Positions 41,837 to 52,515 of a stretch of DNA of 64,000 nt are shown here, in pieces; the first letter of the stretch is position 1, and the number at the start of each line of letters is the position of its first letter. The position numbers were made by a program, and so were the translations under genes. Under the pieces are notes generated by a model. That model did no database searches and was not told where the DNA came from. It saw only the letters and a list, made by a program, of their open reading frames with translations. The DNA is taken from assembly GCA_025363575.1 (NCBI GenBank), contig JANYDM010000095.1, forward strand, positions 3,189 to 67,188, read 5' to 3'. This DNA is from Betaproteobacteria bacterium. Its GTDB lineage: Bacteria > Pseudomonadota > Gammaproteobacteria > Burkholderiales > SG8-41.

Positions 41837-43558
41837 TTAAGTCTGTGCGGCCGGTCTACGCCAGGCCTGGGTCTTTGCTTCCAGAAAGCGGTTTAGCAGG
41901 TAGTACAAAAAACAGGCGAACGAAGATGTAATCACGATCAGCGTTGCCATCGCAGTGGCCGGGCCGATTTCACCGGCCTCGTCCAGATTGAGTATCGCGA
42001 GCGCGGCCAGCATCGTATCCGGCGAGTACAAAAATACGACCGCTGAGATAGTCGTCATCGCGTTGACGAAAAAATAGCGGCTGATGTCGAGGATCGCCGG
42101 CAGGCACACCGGTACGGTCACGACAAAAAAAGTCTTGAAGAACGGCACTTTCAGTGACGCCGAAACCGCTTCGAATTCAGTGTCGATCTGCTTTAACGCA
42201 GTGAGCGCTGTCAGGTGGCTCGAAGAATAATAGTGGACGATGGTGGAAATCACGAGAATCGCCATCGTGTGGTAGATGACGTTCAGCGGGTTCGCGGGGT
42301 GGTTGAAGAAAAATATGAAGCCAAGGCCGAGCACCAGACCAGGCACGCCCATAGGCAGCACCGCGAACATGCGCAGCAGCGGCCGCAGCCAGTCGAGGCC
42401 GCGGGTTTTTTCGAGCAGGTAGGCGCACACGAAAACGAAGGCAGTGCCACCAGTGGCGCACCACAAGGCCATCTTGACGCTGTTCACATAGGCGTCGAAG
42501 ATGCCGGCCTCGACCAGCCCCATGCGATAGTGAGTCAGGCTGAAACTCAAATCGTACGGCCACAGTTTGATGAAGGACGCCCAAACCGCCATGCCCAGCA
42601 CTGCGAGCATGAGTGCCGCCACCAGCCAGCAGAACGCCGCCATGGCGAAATCGAATCCGCGCGCGGGCTTGGGCGAGTAGGGCACCGAGCGCGCCGTGAG
42701 TTGCGCCTGCTGCCGGCGCTGCACCAGCATGTCGACAATATAAGTGATGAACACCGGGACCAGCAGCATGATGCTGACCACCGCGCCTTTGGCGAAATCC
42801 TGCTGGCCGATAACGAGCTTGAAAATGTCCGTGGCCATCACGTTGAAGTTGCCGCCGATCACTTTCGGCACGCCGAAATCCGAGATCGCATAGGTGAATA
42901 CCACCATTGCGGCGCTGATCAGGCCGTATTTCGCAGCGGGCAGGGTGATGGTGAAGAACTTGCGCAGCGTGCGCGTGCCCATCGAATCAGCGGCTTCGTA
43001 AAGTCGCGCGTCGGTCAGCGACAGCGCGGTGATCAATATCATCAGCGCGTGCGGAAACGTCGCGTAGACCAGCGACAACACGATGCCGCGCGCGCCGTAA
43101 ATCTGGGTGTCGCCCATCCACGCCTTGAATGCGCCCTGGTTGCCGAACCAGTAAATGAATGAGATTGCCGACAGCAGCGATGGCGCCAGCAGCGGAATCA
43201 GCGCGATATTGCGCAGCAAAGTCTTGCACTGTATGCAGCTGCGCGTCAGCGCATAAGCAAATGTGAACGCCGCGGGCACCGTGATCAGCATCACCAGCCC
43301 CGACACCCACACGCTGTTCCAGATCGATTGCGACAGGGCAGGTGTCTCAAAGTAAGCGATGAAATGGGCGAGCCCGACGTAGTTGCCGTCCGCGTCCTCG
43401 ACGCTTTTCGAGGTGATCATGAAGATGGGCGCAAACACCGCGATGCCCAGCACAGTGCCCATCGCGAGAAGCACAATGTGGCCGATGCGCTCGGTCCAGT
43501 GCACGCGCTGCGTCACAGAGCGCGGCGGAACGATGGCGGGCGACAGTACGGCGCTCAT
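41837..43558 (-). CDS. AEP ABC transporter permease, two fused halves
   Basis: A 573-residue inner-membrane protein with about 12 membrane helices in two homologous halves. Each half carries an EAA-like loop for the ATPase: LYEAADSMGTRTLRKFFTI near residue 190 and EFEAVSASLKVPFFKTFFV near residue 470. The fused form matches the putative 2-aminoethylphosphonate permease type found in phnWAY clusters. It lies 4 bases from the ATPase gene and 12 bases from phnW. It would move AEP into the cytoplasm. Confidence 0.93.
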   Translation of the reverse strand: MSAVLSPAIVPPRSVTQRVHWTERIGHIVLLAMGTVLGIAVFAPIFMITSKSVEDADGNYVGLAHFIAYFETPALSQSIWNSVWVSGLVMLITVPAAFTFAYALTRSCIQCKTLLRNIALIPLLAPSLLSAISFIYWFGNQGAFKAWMGDTQIYGARGIVLSLVYATFPHALMILITALSLTDARLYEAADSMGTRTLRKFFTITLPAAKYGLISAAMVVFTYAISDFGVPKVIGGNFNVMATDIFKLVIGQQDFAKGAVVSIMLLVPVFITYIVDMLVQRRQQAQLTARSVPYSPKPARGFDFAMAAFCWLVAALMLAVLGMAVWASFIKLWPYDLSFSLTHYRMGLVEAGIFDAYVNSVKMALWCATGGTAFVFVCAYLLEKTRGLDWLRPLLRMFAVLPMGVPGLVLGLGFIFFFNHPANPLNVIYHTMAILVISTIVHYYSSSHLTALTALKQIDTEFEAVSASLKVPFFKTFFVVTVPVCLPAILDISRYFFVNAMTTISAVVFLYSPDTMLAALAILNLDEAGEIGPATAMATLIVITSSFACFLYYLLNRFLEAKTQAWRRPAAQT

Positions 43559-43562
43559 GGCG

Positions 43563-44654
43563 TCATCCGGTTTTTGGGAAAACCCGTATGCTTTCGCCGG
43601 GGAGGCTCACGCGCACCGGCCGGCCGCGCTCGATATGGAATGTCTCCATGTCGCGCGGCGAGAAGTCGGCGATGACGAGCTGGGTTGCAATGCCGTCTAC
43701 TTTGATGCCGAGCCGGCACATTGCGCCGAGAAACTCAATGTTCTCGATGCGTCCGGCAAACGAGCCGGGTGCTGCGTCGCCGGCGCCGCTCACCACCACG
43801 TCCTCAGGACGCAGAAATACAGTGACCTGAGTGCCGCTGCGGAAGTTGAGCCGGGTGCCGTTGGTGTGCAGACGCACGTCGCCGATTTCCAGGTCGGCTT
43901 CGCCGCGCACGATCGCCGCCAGCATGTTGGTCTTGCCCACGAAATCCGCGACGAAAGGCGACGCAGGCTGGCGGTAAATTTCCATCGGCGTGCCGACCTG
44001 GTCGATGACGCCCTGATTCATGACGACTACGCGGTCGGCGATCGACAGCGCTTCTTCCTGGTCGTGGGTGACGAGTATCGTCGTCACGCCGAGACGCTGC
44101 TGCAGGTGGCGAATTTCGCCGCGCAAACGCACGCGCACCTGCGCATCGAGCGCCGAGAGCGGCTCGTCGAGCAGCAGCAGGCCGGGCGACGTCGCAAGCG
44201 CGCGGGCGAGCGCGACGCGCTGCTGCTGGCCGCCCGACAACTGGCCCGGATATTTCGCGCCACTGTCGGCGAGACCGATCAGCGTCAGCAACTCAGCGAC
44301 GCGCTGGCGGATCGCTTCTTTCGCCAGCCGCCGGTTGACGAGCCCGTACGCGACGTTGTCGTAAATCGTGAGATTGGGGAAAAGCGCATAGGACTGAAAG
44401 ACGATGCCGTAATCGCGCATCATCGGCGGCAGCCGCGAAATGTCGCGGTCGTTTTGCATGATGGTGCCGCTGGTCTGCACTTCGAGGCCGGCGATGATCC
44501 GCAGCAGCGTGGTCTTGCCGCAACCCGAGGGACCGAGGAAGCACACGAGCTCGCCCTTGTTAATGGCGAGGCTCACGTCGTTCAACGCGGTGAAATCACC
44601 GAATTTCTTGACGATATTTTCGATGCGCAGCGCGGCGGTGCCGTTGGCGGTCAT
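43563..44654 (-). CDS. AEP ABC transporter ATP-binding protein
   Basis: A 363-residue importer ATPase. Walker A is GPSGCGKTT near residue 40, the Q-loop follows, the ABC signature is YPGQLSGGQQQRVALARAL, Walker B is LLLLDEPLSALD and the H-loop TILVTHDQEEALSI. A TOBE domain ends the protein (FLRPEDVVV near residue 285), as in Fbp/Pot-type iron and polyamine importers. The ATG at 44654 is 76 bases after the binding-protein gene's stop. The frame upstream to 44807 is out-of-gene. Confidence 0.94.
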   Translation of the reverse strand: MTANGTAALRIENIVKKFGDFTALNDVSLAINKGELVCFLGPSGCGKTTLLRIIAGLEVQTSGTIMQNDRDISRLPPMMRDYGIVFQSYALFPNLTIYDNVAYGLVNRRLAKEAIRQRVAELLTLIGLADSGAKYPGQLSGGQQQRVALARALATSPGLLLLDEPLSALDAQVRVRLRGEIRHLQQRLGVTTILVTHDQEEALSIADRVVVMNQGVIDQVGTPMEIYRQPASPFVADFVGKTNMLAAIVRGEADLEIGDVRLHTNGTRLNFRSGTQVTVFLRPEDVVVSGAGDAAPGSFAGRIENIEFLGAMCRLGIKVDGIATQLVIADFSPRDMETFHIERGRPVRVSLPGESIRVFPKTG

Positions 44655-44730
44655 GGCAGCAGGGTCACTCAAAAAACTGGCGCCGGGGAACGCTTGTTCC
44701 GCGACGCCAGCGATTACTTCGCAGGTCGGC

Positions 44731-45756
44731 CTACTTCTCGGTCTTGGCTGAGTAGCGCTTCTGCCATTCGGCGAGTATCTTGTCGCGGTTCTTGGCCGCC
44801 CACGCAAAATCGTTCTTGACCATCAACTGCTCGTAATTTTCCGGAATGTTGGGCTGCGGCTTGGCGATGCCGGGCATCGCGACGACCTGCCACCAGCCGG
44901 CATACAGCTCGTTCGCTTCTTTGCTCGCAATCCAGTCCTGCAGCTTTTTCGCGGCTTCGAGCTTTTTGGTGGTCTTGACGATGCCGGTTGCTTCGATGTC
45001 CCAGCCCAGGCCTTCGCTCGGGAACACGAGCATGACGGGCGCGCCGGACTTTTTGACTTGCTGTGCCCGATATTCGAACGAGATGCCGACGACGAATTCG
45101 CCGGCGCCGGACTGCCGGCAGGGCTTTGATCCGGAGTGCGTGTATTGCGCGATGTTCTCGTGCAGCGCGTCCATGTACTTCCAGCCGCCGTCTTCGCCCC
45201 ACAACTGCAGCCACGCGGTGGCGTCTAGAAAGCCGGTGCCGGAAGAGGATGGGGCCGGCATCGTGATCTGGCCTTTATAAACGGGTTTGGTCAGGTCTTT
45301 CCAGCTTTCCGGCCGTGGAATGCCGCGCTTGGCGGCTTCGACGACGTTGAAACAGACCGTTGCGCCCCACGCGTCCATGCCGACCCACGCCGGCACCGCC
45401 TTGGGATCGCTGTACTTGCGCGTGAGTTTTTCAAACCCTTTGGGTTTGTACGGCAGCAGCAATCCCTGCTGATCGAACACCATCATGCTGGTCGCCGCGA
45501 CGCCCATGATGACGTCGGCCTGGGGATTGGCTTTTTCGGCGAGCACTTTGGCGGTGATCACGCCGGTCGAGTCGCGCACCCATTTCAGCTCGATATTCGG
45601 CTCGATCTTGTTGAAACTGTCGGCGTACGCTTTCAACTGGTCGGTTTCGAGCGCCGTGTATACCAGCAACTGCGTTTTCTGCGCGCTGGCGACACCGGCA
45701 ACCGTGGCGAGCAGCAACGCGCCAAGTGCTGCAAGCACAACCCTGACGTTTTTCAT
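44731..45756 (-). CDS. AEP ABC transporter substrate-binding protein
   Basis: A 341-residue periplasmic receptor with signal peptide MKNVRVVLAALGALLLATVA then GVASAQK. The fold is that of the Fbp/Pot receptors (KTQLLVYTALETDQLKAYAD, KWVRDSTGVITAKVLAEKAN). The segment GTGFLDATAWLQLWG is in the ligand-binding region. The ATG at 45756 follows GGGAG on the minus strand. It begins the importer operon and is divergent from the GntR regulator. Clusters with this gene order are the putative 2-aminoethylphosphonate importers (TIGR03261 type, from memory). Confidence 0.92.
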   Translation of the reverse strand: MKNVRVVLAALGALLLATVAGVASAQKTQLLVYTALETDQLKAYADSFNKIEPNIELKWVRDSTGVITAKVLAEKANPQADVIMGVAATSMMVFDQQGLLLPYKPKGFEKLTRKYSDPKAVPAWVGMDAWGATVCFNVVEAAKRGIPRPESWKDLTKPVYKGQITMPAPSSSGTGFLDATAWLQLWGEDGGWKYMDALHENIAQYTHSGSKPCRQSGAGEFVVGISFEYRAQQVKKSGAPVMLVFPSEGLGWDIEATGIVKTTKKLEAAKKLQDWIASKEANELYAGWWQVVAMPGIAKPQPNIPENYEQLMVKNDFAWAAKNRDKILAEWQKRYSAKTEK

Positions 45757-45819
45757 TGAAGACTCCCTGTTTTTAGTGTGGTGATGCGTGCGCATGACGG
45801 ATAGCTGCGGAAATACTAT

Positions 45820-45833
45820 GTCATTTCAATGAC
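45820..45833. promoter_or_regulatory. Dyad in the divergent phosphonate control region
   Basis: GTCATT-TC-AATGAC is a perfect 6-base inverted repeat with a 2-base spacer, 64 bases before the importer start. Further GTCA/TGAC half-sites (GCATGACAAC, CATGTCAAG) flank it. It could be an operator for the GntR regulator or a site for a second factor. Confidence 0.45.
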
Positions 45834-45859
45834 GCCTGCATGACAACGTATTTTGCAGA

Positions 45860-45876
45860 TTGTAGACAATCTACAA
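45860..45876. promoter_or_regulatory. Operator candidate for the phosphonate GntR regulator
   Basis: The perfect 17-base dyad TTGTAGA-CAA-TCTACAA lies 25 bases before the GntR start, in the 144-base region that separates the two divergent phosphonate operons. TTGT..ACAA spacing is of the kind bound by GntR-family dimers. A site here could control both operons and the regulator itself. Confidence 0.6.
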
Positions 45877-45900
45877 ACAACGCAGTAGCATGTCAAGCCT

Positions 45901-47879
<1,979 letters not shown>

Positions 47880-47888
47880 GGAAAGTCC

Positions 47889-49346
47889 ATGGCTATTGCC
47901 GCGCAACGCAAACAGGCATCCGACATCAGGCAAGAAGGCATGCGTATAGGCGGCGAGAAAATCCTGCGCGAGCGCGTGATAGAAGTCCTCAATCCGTACA
48001 CGGAGCAAGTCATCGCGACCGTGCCAAAAGCAACCGTCGAGGATATCAAGCGTGCGTTTGCGATTGCCAAAAGCTACAAGGCGAAGCTCACGCGTTATGA
48101 GCGCGCCAATATCCTGAACCGCGCGGCTGAACTCATGCGTGCCCGAACCGACGAGCTGTCGGATCTGATTACGACTGAATGCGGCATCTGCAAGAAGGAT
48201 TCACTCTACGAAGTCGGCCGGGCATGCGACGTCATGAATTTTGCCGCTGGCCAGGCGCTGATCGACGACGGCCAGGTTTTTTCGTGCGACCTGACGCCCC
48301 ACGGCAAGAAGCGCCGCGTGTACACGCAGCGCGATCCGCTGCTCGGCGCAATCAGCGCGATCACGCCGTTCAATCACCCGCTGAACCAGGTCGCGCACAA
48401 GGTTGCGCCGTCGGTGGCTACCAATAACCGCATGGTGTTGAAGCCGACCGAAAAAACGCCGTTGTCGGCCATTGTGCTCGCGGATATTCTGTATGAGGCG
48501 GGTCTGCCGCCGGAGATGTACCAGGTCGTCACCGGTGATCCGAAAGAGATCGCCGATGAGATGCTGACCAATCCGGACGTTGACCTGATCACGTTCACGG
48601 GCGGCGTGCCGATCGGCAAGTACATCGCATCGAAAGCGGGCTACAAACGCATGGTGCTGGAGCTCGGCGGCAATGATCCGCTCATCGTCATGGAAGACGC
48701 GGACATCGAAGAAGCCGCGTCGCTGGCGGTCGCGGGCTCTTACAAGAATTCCGGTCAACGCTGTACTGCCGTCAAGCGCATGCTGGTGCACGAAAAAGTC
48801 GCGGACGATTTCGTGGCGCGCGTGGTGGCGAAGACCAAAGCGTGGTCGTACGGCGATCCGATGGACGGCAAGCTCGACATGGGCACAGTTATCGACGAGC
48901 CGGCGGCGAAATCGTTCGAGGACAAGGTCAACGCGGCGGTCAAGGATGGCGCGATGCTGCTTGTCGGCAATGTCCGCCGCGGCGCATCGTATTCTCCGAC
49001 GGTGCTCGATCACGTGCAGCCGGAAATGCCCCTCGTGAAATACGAGACCTTCGGGCCGGTGTCGCCGATTATCCGCTTCAAGGACATTGACGACGCGATC
49101 CGCATTTCGAACTCGACCGCGTACGGGCTGTCGTCGGGCGTGTGCACAAACCGGCTCGATTACATCACGCGTTTCATTTCTGAGCTCAATGTCGGTACGG
49201 TCAACGTGCGCGAGGTGCCGGGTTACCGCATCGAGCTTACCCCGTTCGGCGGCATCAAGGATTCCGGTCTCGGTTACAAAGAGGGCGTGCAGGAAGCGAT
49301 GAAAAGCTTTACCAACGTCAAAACCTATTCGTTGCCGTGGGTGTGA
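47889..49346 (+). CDS. phnY: Phosphonoacetaldehyde dehydrogenase
   Basis: NAD-dependent oxidation of phosphonoacetaldehyde to phosphonoacetate. It is a 485-residue ALDH, with the catalytic cysteine near residue 292 in [14 protein letters not shown] and the glutamate in [13 protein letters not shown] near residue 258. The N-terminal segment [20 protein letters not shown] and the context with phnA and phnW support this role over general ALDHs. Shine-Dalgarno AGGAAAG precedes the ATG. It follows phnA by 9 bases. Confidence 0.94.
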   Translation: MAIAAQRKQASDIRQEGMRIGGEKILRERVIEVLNPYTEQVIATVPKATVEDIKRAFAIAKSYKAKLTRYERANILNRAAELMRARTDELSDLITTECGICKKDSLYEVGRACDVMNFAAGQALIDDGQVFSCDLTPHGKKRRVYTQRDPLLGAISAITPFNHPLNQVAHKVAPSVATNNRMVLKPTEKTPLSAIVLADILYEAGLPPEMYQVVTGDPKEIADEMLTNPDVDLITFTGGVPIGKYIASKAGYKRMVLELGGNDPLIVMEDADIEEAASLAVAGSYKNSGQRCTAVKRMLVHEKVADDFVARVVAKTKAWSYGDPMDGKLDMGTVIDEPAAKSFEDKVNAAVKDGAMLLVGNVRRGASYSPTVLDHVQPEMPLVKYETFGPVSPIIRFKDIDDAIRISNSTAYGLSSGVCTNRLDYITRFISELNVGTVNVREVPGYRIELTPFGGIKDSGLGYKEGVQEAMKSFTNVKTYSLPWV

Positions 49347-49378
49347 GGTTGCGCGCGGCGAGAGCGGAGGATTGCTAG

Positions 49379-51076
49379 TTGCAGGTACTGCTTAATCTGC
49401 TCGCCGGCGTAGCGCTGCTCGTTTGGGGCACCCACCTCGTGCGCACCGGCATCATGCGCTCGTGGGGCGGCCAGCTGCGCCGGGTGCTCGGCGTGAGCAC
49501 CAGCAACCGGTTTCACGCATTTCTCGCCGGCATCGGCGTGACCGGCCTCCTCCAGAGCAGCACCGCGACTGCGCTCATCACTACGTCTTTCGTCGGGCAG
49601 GGATTGATCGCGACGGCGCCGGCGCTGGCGATCATGCTAGGCGCCGATGTCGGCACCAGCCTGGTCGTGCAATTGCTATCGATCAATCTTTCGTGGCTGT
49701 GGCCGTTGCTTATTTTTTCAGGCGTCGTGATCTACCTTTCACGCGAGCATGCGCCGGCGGGCCGCGTCGGCCGCATCCTCATCGGTTTCGGGCTCATCCT
49801 GCTCGCGCTGCAGCTGATCGTGCTCGCGGCCAAGCCGCTGACGGAGGCGGCGTCCGTTAAAGTCCTGTTTGCATCGGTGACGGGCGATGTGCTTCTCGAT
49901 ATGCTGATCGCCGCGGGACTGACGGTCCTGTGCTATTCCAGCCTGGCGGTTGTGCTGCTGACCGCGACGCTCACTGCCGCGGCTATGATCTCCGCGGACG
50001 TCGCGCTCGGGCTGGTGCTGGGCGCCAATCTCGGCAGCGGCGTGCTTGCCATACTGGCGACGCTGCATTCAAGCCCGGAGGCGCGTCGCGTCGCTCTCGG
50101 CAATTTCTTTTTCAAGCTGACGGGTTGCGTGCTGATGCTGCCGCTGCTGCACTGGGTGGGCGGCTGGCTCGCTGCCCTGGATCCGAGCCCGCAACGCCAG
50201 GTCGTCAATTTTCACCTGGCGTTCAACCTGGCGATCGCGCTGGCATTCATCGGCTTTACCGAGCGTTTCGCGCGCCTCGCCGAAGGCGTGCTGCCGTCCA
50301 ACCCTGAACAGGACAGCCCGGGCAAGCCGCGCTATCTCGATCCGGTGGCGCTGGAGACGCCGGCGCTTGCCGTTGCATGCGCCGCGCGCGAAGCGCTGCG
50401 GCTGGGCGACATGATAGAGCGCATGCTGCGCGGCACGCTGACGGTGCTGCGCAATAACGACCTGAAGCTCGCGGGCGACATCCGTCGCATGGACGACGAG
50501 GTCGACGATCTATACACCGCGATCAAGCTCTACCTTACGCAGATGAGCCGCGATGCGCTCGAAGAAAAAGAGGCGCGGCGCTGGGCCGACATCATTTCCT
50601 TCATCATCAATCTCGAGCATGTCGGCGACATCATCGACAAGAACCTGCTGGAAATCGCCGAAAAGAAGATCCGCAAGAACCAGGAGTTCTCCGCCGTCGG
50701 CATGCAGGAAATCTGCGAATTGCATGCGCGCGTGCTCGCCACCCTGCAGCTCGGGCTCAACGTATTCATCGACTCCGACCTGCGCAGCGCGCAGCGCCTG
50801 ATTTCGGAGAAGGAGCAGTTTCGCACGCTCGAGCGTGCTTACGCCGACAGCCATTTGCAGCGGCTGGTCGACAACAAGCTGTCGAGCATAGAAACCAGCG
50901 CGCTGCACCTTGACATCATTCGCGATCTGAAGCGCATCAATTCGCACATCTGCTCGATTGCTTATCCGATCCTCGAGGCCGCCGGCGTGCTTGCACCAAC
51001 GCGCCTGCGCGAGCGCAGCCCCCTTAACGCCGCGCCGCTCGATTCCGTGCTGAACGGCGACTCGCCCAAGATATAG
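49379..51076 (+). CDS. Na/Pi-cotransporter-like protein with PhoU-like tail
   Basis: A 565-residue membrane protein. The first about 310 residues hold the Na/Pi cotransporter II repeats: GVTGLLQSSTATALITTSFV (QSSTAT near residue 60) and LVLGANLGSGVLAILATL near residue 204. The cytoplasmic tail (about 320-545) is helical and PhoU-like. The start is a TTG preceded by GGAGG. Bacterial relatives such as YjbB export phosphate. Placed 32 bases behind phnY, it could remove phosphate released by PhnA when AEP serves as carbon and nitrogen source. This role is inferred from context. Confidence 0.92.
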   Translation: MQVLLNLLAGVALLVWGTHLVRTGIMRSWGGQLRRVLGVSTSNRFHAFLAGIGVTGLLQSSTATALITTSFVGQGLIATAPALAIMLGADVGTSLVVQLLSINLSWLWPLLIFSGVVIYLSREHAPAGRVGRILIGFGLILLALQLIVLAAKPLTEAASVKVLFASVTGDVLLDMLIAAGLTVLCYSSLAVVLLTATLTAAAMISADVALGLVLGANLGSGVLAILATLHSSPEARRVALGNFFFKLTGCVLMLPLLHWVGGWLAALDPSPQRQVVNFHLAFNLAIALAFIGFTERFARLAEGVLPSNPEQDSPGKPRYLDPVALETPALAVACAAREALRLGDMIERMLRGTLTVLRNNDLKLAGDIRRMDDEVDDLYTAIKLYLTQMSRDALEEKEARRWADIISFIINLEHVGDIIDKNLLEIAEKKIRKNQEFSAVGMQEICELHARVLATLQLGLNVFIDSDLRSAQRLISEKEQFRTLERAYADSHLQRLVDNKLSSIETSALHLDIIRDLKRINSHICSIAYPILEAAGVLAPTRLRERSPLNAAPLDSVLNGDSPKI

Positions 51077-51086
51077 ATTGCCGCCG

Positions 51087-51641
51087 ATGACGCTGCAGGA
51101 AATTCAGTTGCTGTTCGATGCCGGCGGCGGCCGCCGATACAGCGGCGAAGCGGTCACCCAGCTCGAGCATGCGCTGCAAAGCGCGCAGCTTGCAGAAAAA
51201 GCGGGCGCCGGCAACGAGCTCATCACGGCCTGCCTGCTGCATGATTTCGGCCACCTGGCGAACGACGAAGGCGACACACCCACGCTGCGCGGAGTCGACG
51301 ACCGTCATCAGTATTACGGGGTGAGCGCTTTGAAAAACCTGTTCGGCCCGCCGGTGCTGACGCCGATCCGGCTGCATGTCGACGCGAAACGTTATTTGTG
51401 CGCGACGGAAGAGCGTTATTACGCCGGCTTGTCGGAGGATTCGAAACGCAGTCTCGATTTGCAAGGCGGCGCGTACAGTGCGACGGAAGCGGCGACGTTC
51501 ATAGCACAGCCGCACGCGCTGGATGCTGTGAGGCTGAGGCGCTGGGACGACGAGGCAAAAGTCAGCGGTTGCCGCACACCGGATCTCGCGCATTACCTGG
51601 CCATTGCTGCTGCGTGCGCGAAGGCTACACCGGCAGCATGA
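51087..51641 (+). CDS. PhnZ-like HD-domain oxygenase, phosphonate-associated
   Basis: A 184-residue HD-domain protein of the type found in phosphonate operons. Starting from the ATG at 51087, it shows Tyr18 and Glu21 (RYSGEA), His28, the HD pair His52-Asp53 in LLHDFGH, His74, His97, Lys101, Ser119 and Asp154. Their spacing matches, within one residue, the PhnZ iron ligands and substrate residues as I recall them (Y24, E27, H34, H58, D59, H80, H104, K108, S126, D161). PhnZ is a diiron oxygenase that cleaves 2-amino-1-hydroxyethylphosphonate to glycine and phosphate. A TTG at 51078 would add three residues. No PhnY*-type hydroxylase is in the window. Confidence 0.9.
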   Translation: MTLQEIQLLFDAGGGRRYSGEAVTQLEHALQSAQLAEKAGAGNELITACLLHDFGHLANDEGDTPTLRGVDDRHQYYGVSALKNLFGPPVLTPIRLHVDAKRYLCATEERYYAGLSEDSKRSLDLQGGAYSATEAATFIAQPHALDAVRLRRWDDEAKVSGCRTPDLAHYLAIAAACAKATPAA

Positions 51642-51669
51642 TGGATTCGAAGCCGGGCCAAGCGGGGCA

Positions 51670-52515
51670 ATGATTTTGCCGCTCGATGTTACGCTGCTGG
51701 TGCTGCTGGCGGCGCTGATGCATGCGTCGTGGAACGCGATCGCGAAATCGGCTGCCAACAAGCTGCTCGACATTACGACCATGGCGCTGGCGGGCGGCGC
51801 CATGTGCGCGCTCGCGCTGCCTTTCCTGCCTGTGCCCGAACCCGAGGCCTGGCCGTGGCTGGCGGCATCGTTGCTGCTGCATTTCCTGTATTTCATGGCC
51901 CTAGTGGGCGCCTATAACCGGGCCGACCTGTCGCACGCCTATCCGCTGATGCGCGGGGTCGCGCCGTTGCTCGTTGCGGTATTCGGCGCGCTGCTCCTGG
52001 ACGAGGGACTGACGGCGAAAATGTGGGTCGGCATCGCGCTGATCAGCAGCGGTATCCTGCTGCCATTCTGGCTGAGCGCCGGCAACAAGAAGACGCTCTT
52101 CCGGAGATCCGGTTTCGCGCTCGCCAATGCGGCCATCATCGCGGCGTATACGCTGGTCGACGGATTCGGCACGCGCCTGTCCGCTAATGCGCTCAGCTAT
52201 TGTCTGTGGCTGTTTCTGCTCGACCCGCTGCCTATCCTCGCCGTTGCGCTCGCGCGCCACGGCAGTGGCGTGTGGCTGCATCTGCGCCGCCGCTGGCTCG
52301 CGTGCACGGTGGGCGGTGCGCTAACCGTGCTCGCGTACGGCATCGTTCTGTGGGCGATGACGCGTGCGCCTATCGCGGCGGTTTCCGCGTTGCGCGAGAC
52401 TTCGGTGATTTTCGCCGCCCTCATCGGCGCCGTGTTTTTGCGCGAAGGATTCGGGCCATGGCGCATTGCCGGCGCCGTGCTGGTCGCGGGCGGGATCGCC
52501 GCGCTCAGGCTGTAG
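51670..52515 (+). CDS. EamA/DMT-type membrane protein, phosphonate-associated
   Basis: A 281-residue inner-membrane protein of the drug/metabolite transporter superfamily, with about 10 helices in two EamA halves. The start at 51670 (MILPLDVTLLVLLAALMHAS) gives the normal N-terminus with the MHASWNAIAK segment. The second half includes PIAAVSALRETSVIFAALIG and FGPWRIAGAVLVAGG. A family of phosphonate-operon-associated DMT proteins (TIGR03340, from memory) fits its position. It could import or export a phosphonate or an amine. Its end overlaps the convergent MFS gene by 11 bases. Confidence 0.88.
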   Translation: MILPLDVTLLVLLAALMHASWNAIAKSAANKLLDITTMALAGGAMCALALPFLPVPEPEAWPWLAASLLLHFLYFMALVGAYNRADLSHAYPLMRGVAPLLVAVFGALLLDEGLTAKMWVGIALISSGILLPFWLSAGNKKTLFRRSGFALANAAIIAAYTLVDGFGTRLSANALSYCLWLFLLDPLPILAVALARHGSGVWLHLRRRWLACTVGGALTVLAYGIVLWAMTRAPIAAVSALRETSVIFAALIGAVFLREGFGPWRIAGAVLVAGGIAALRL

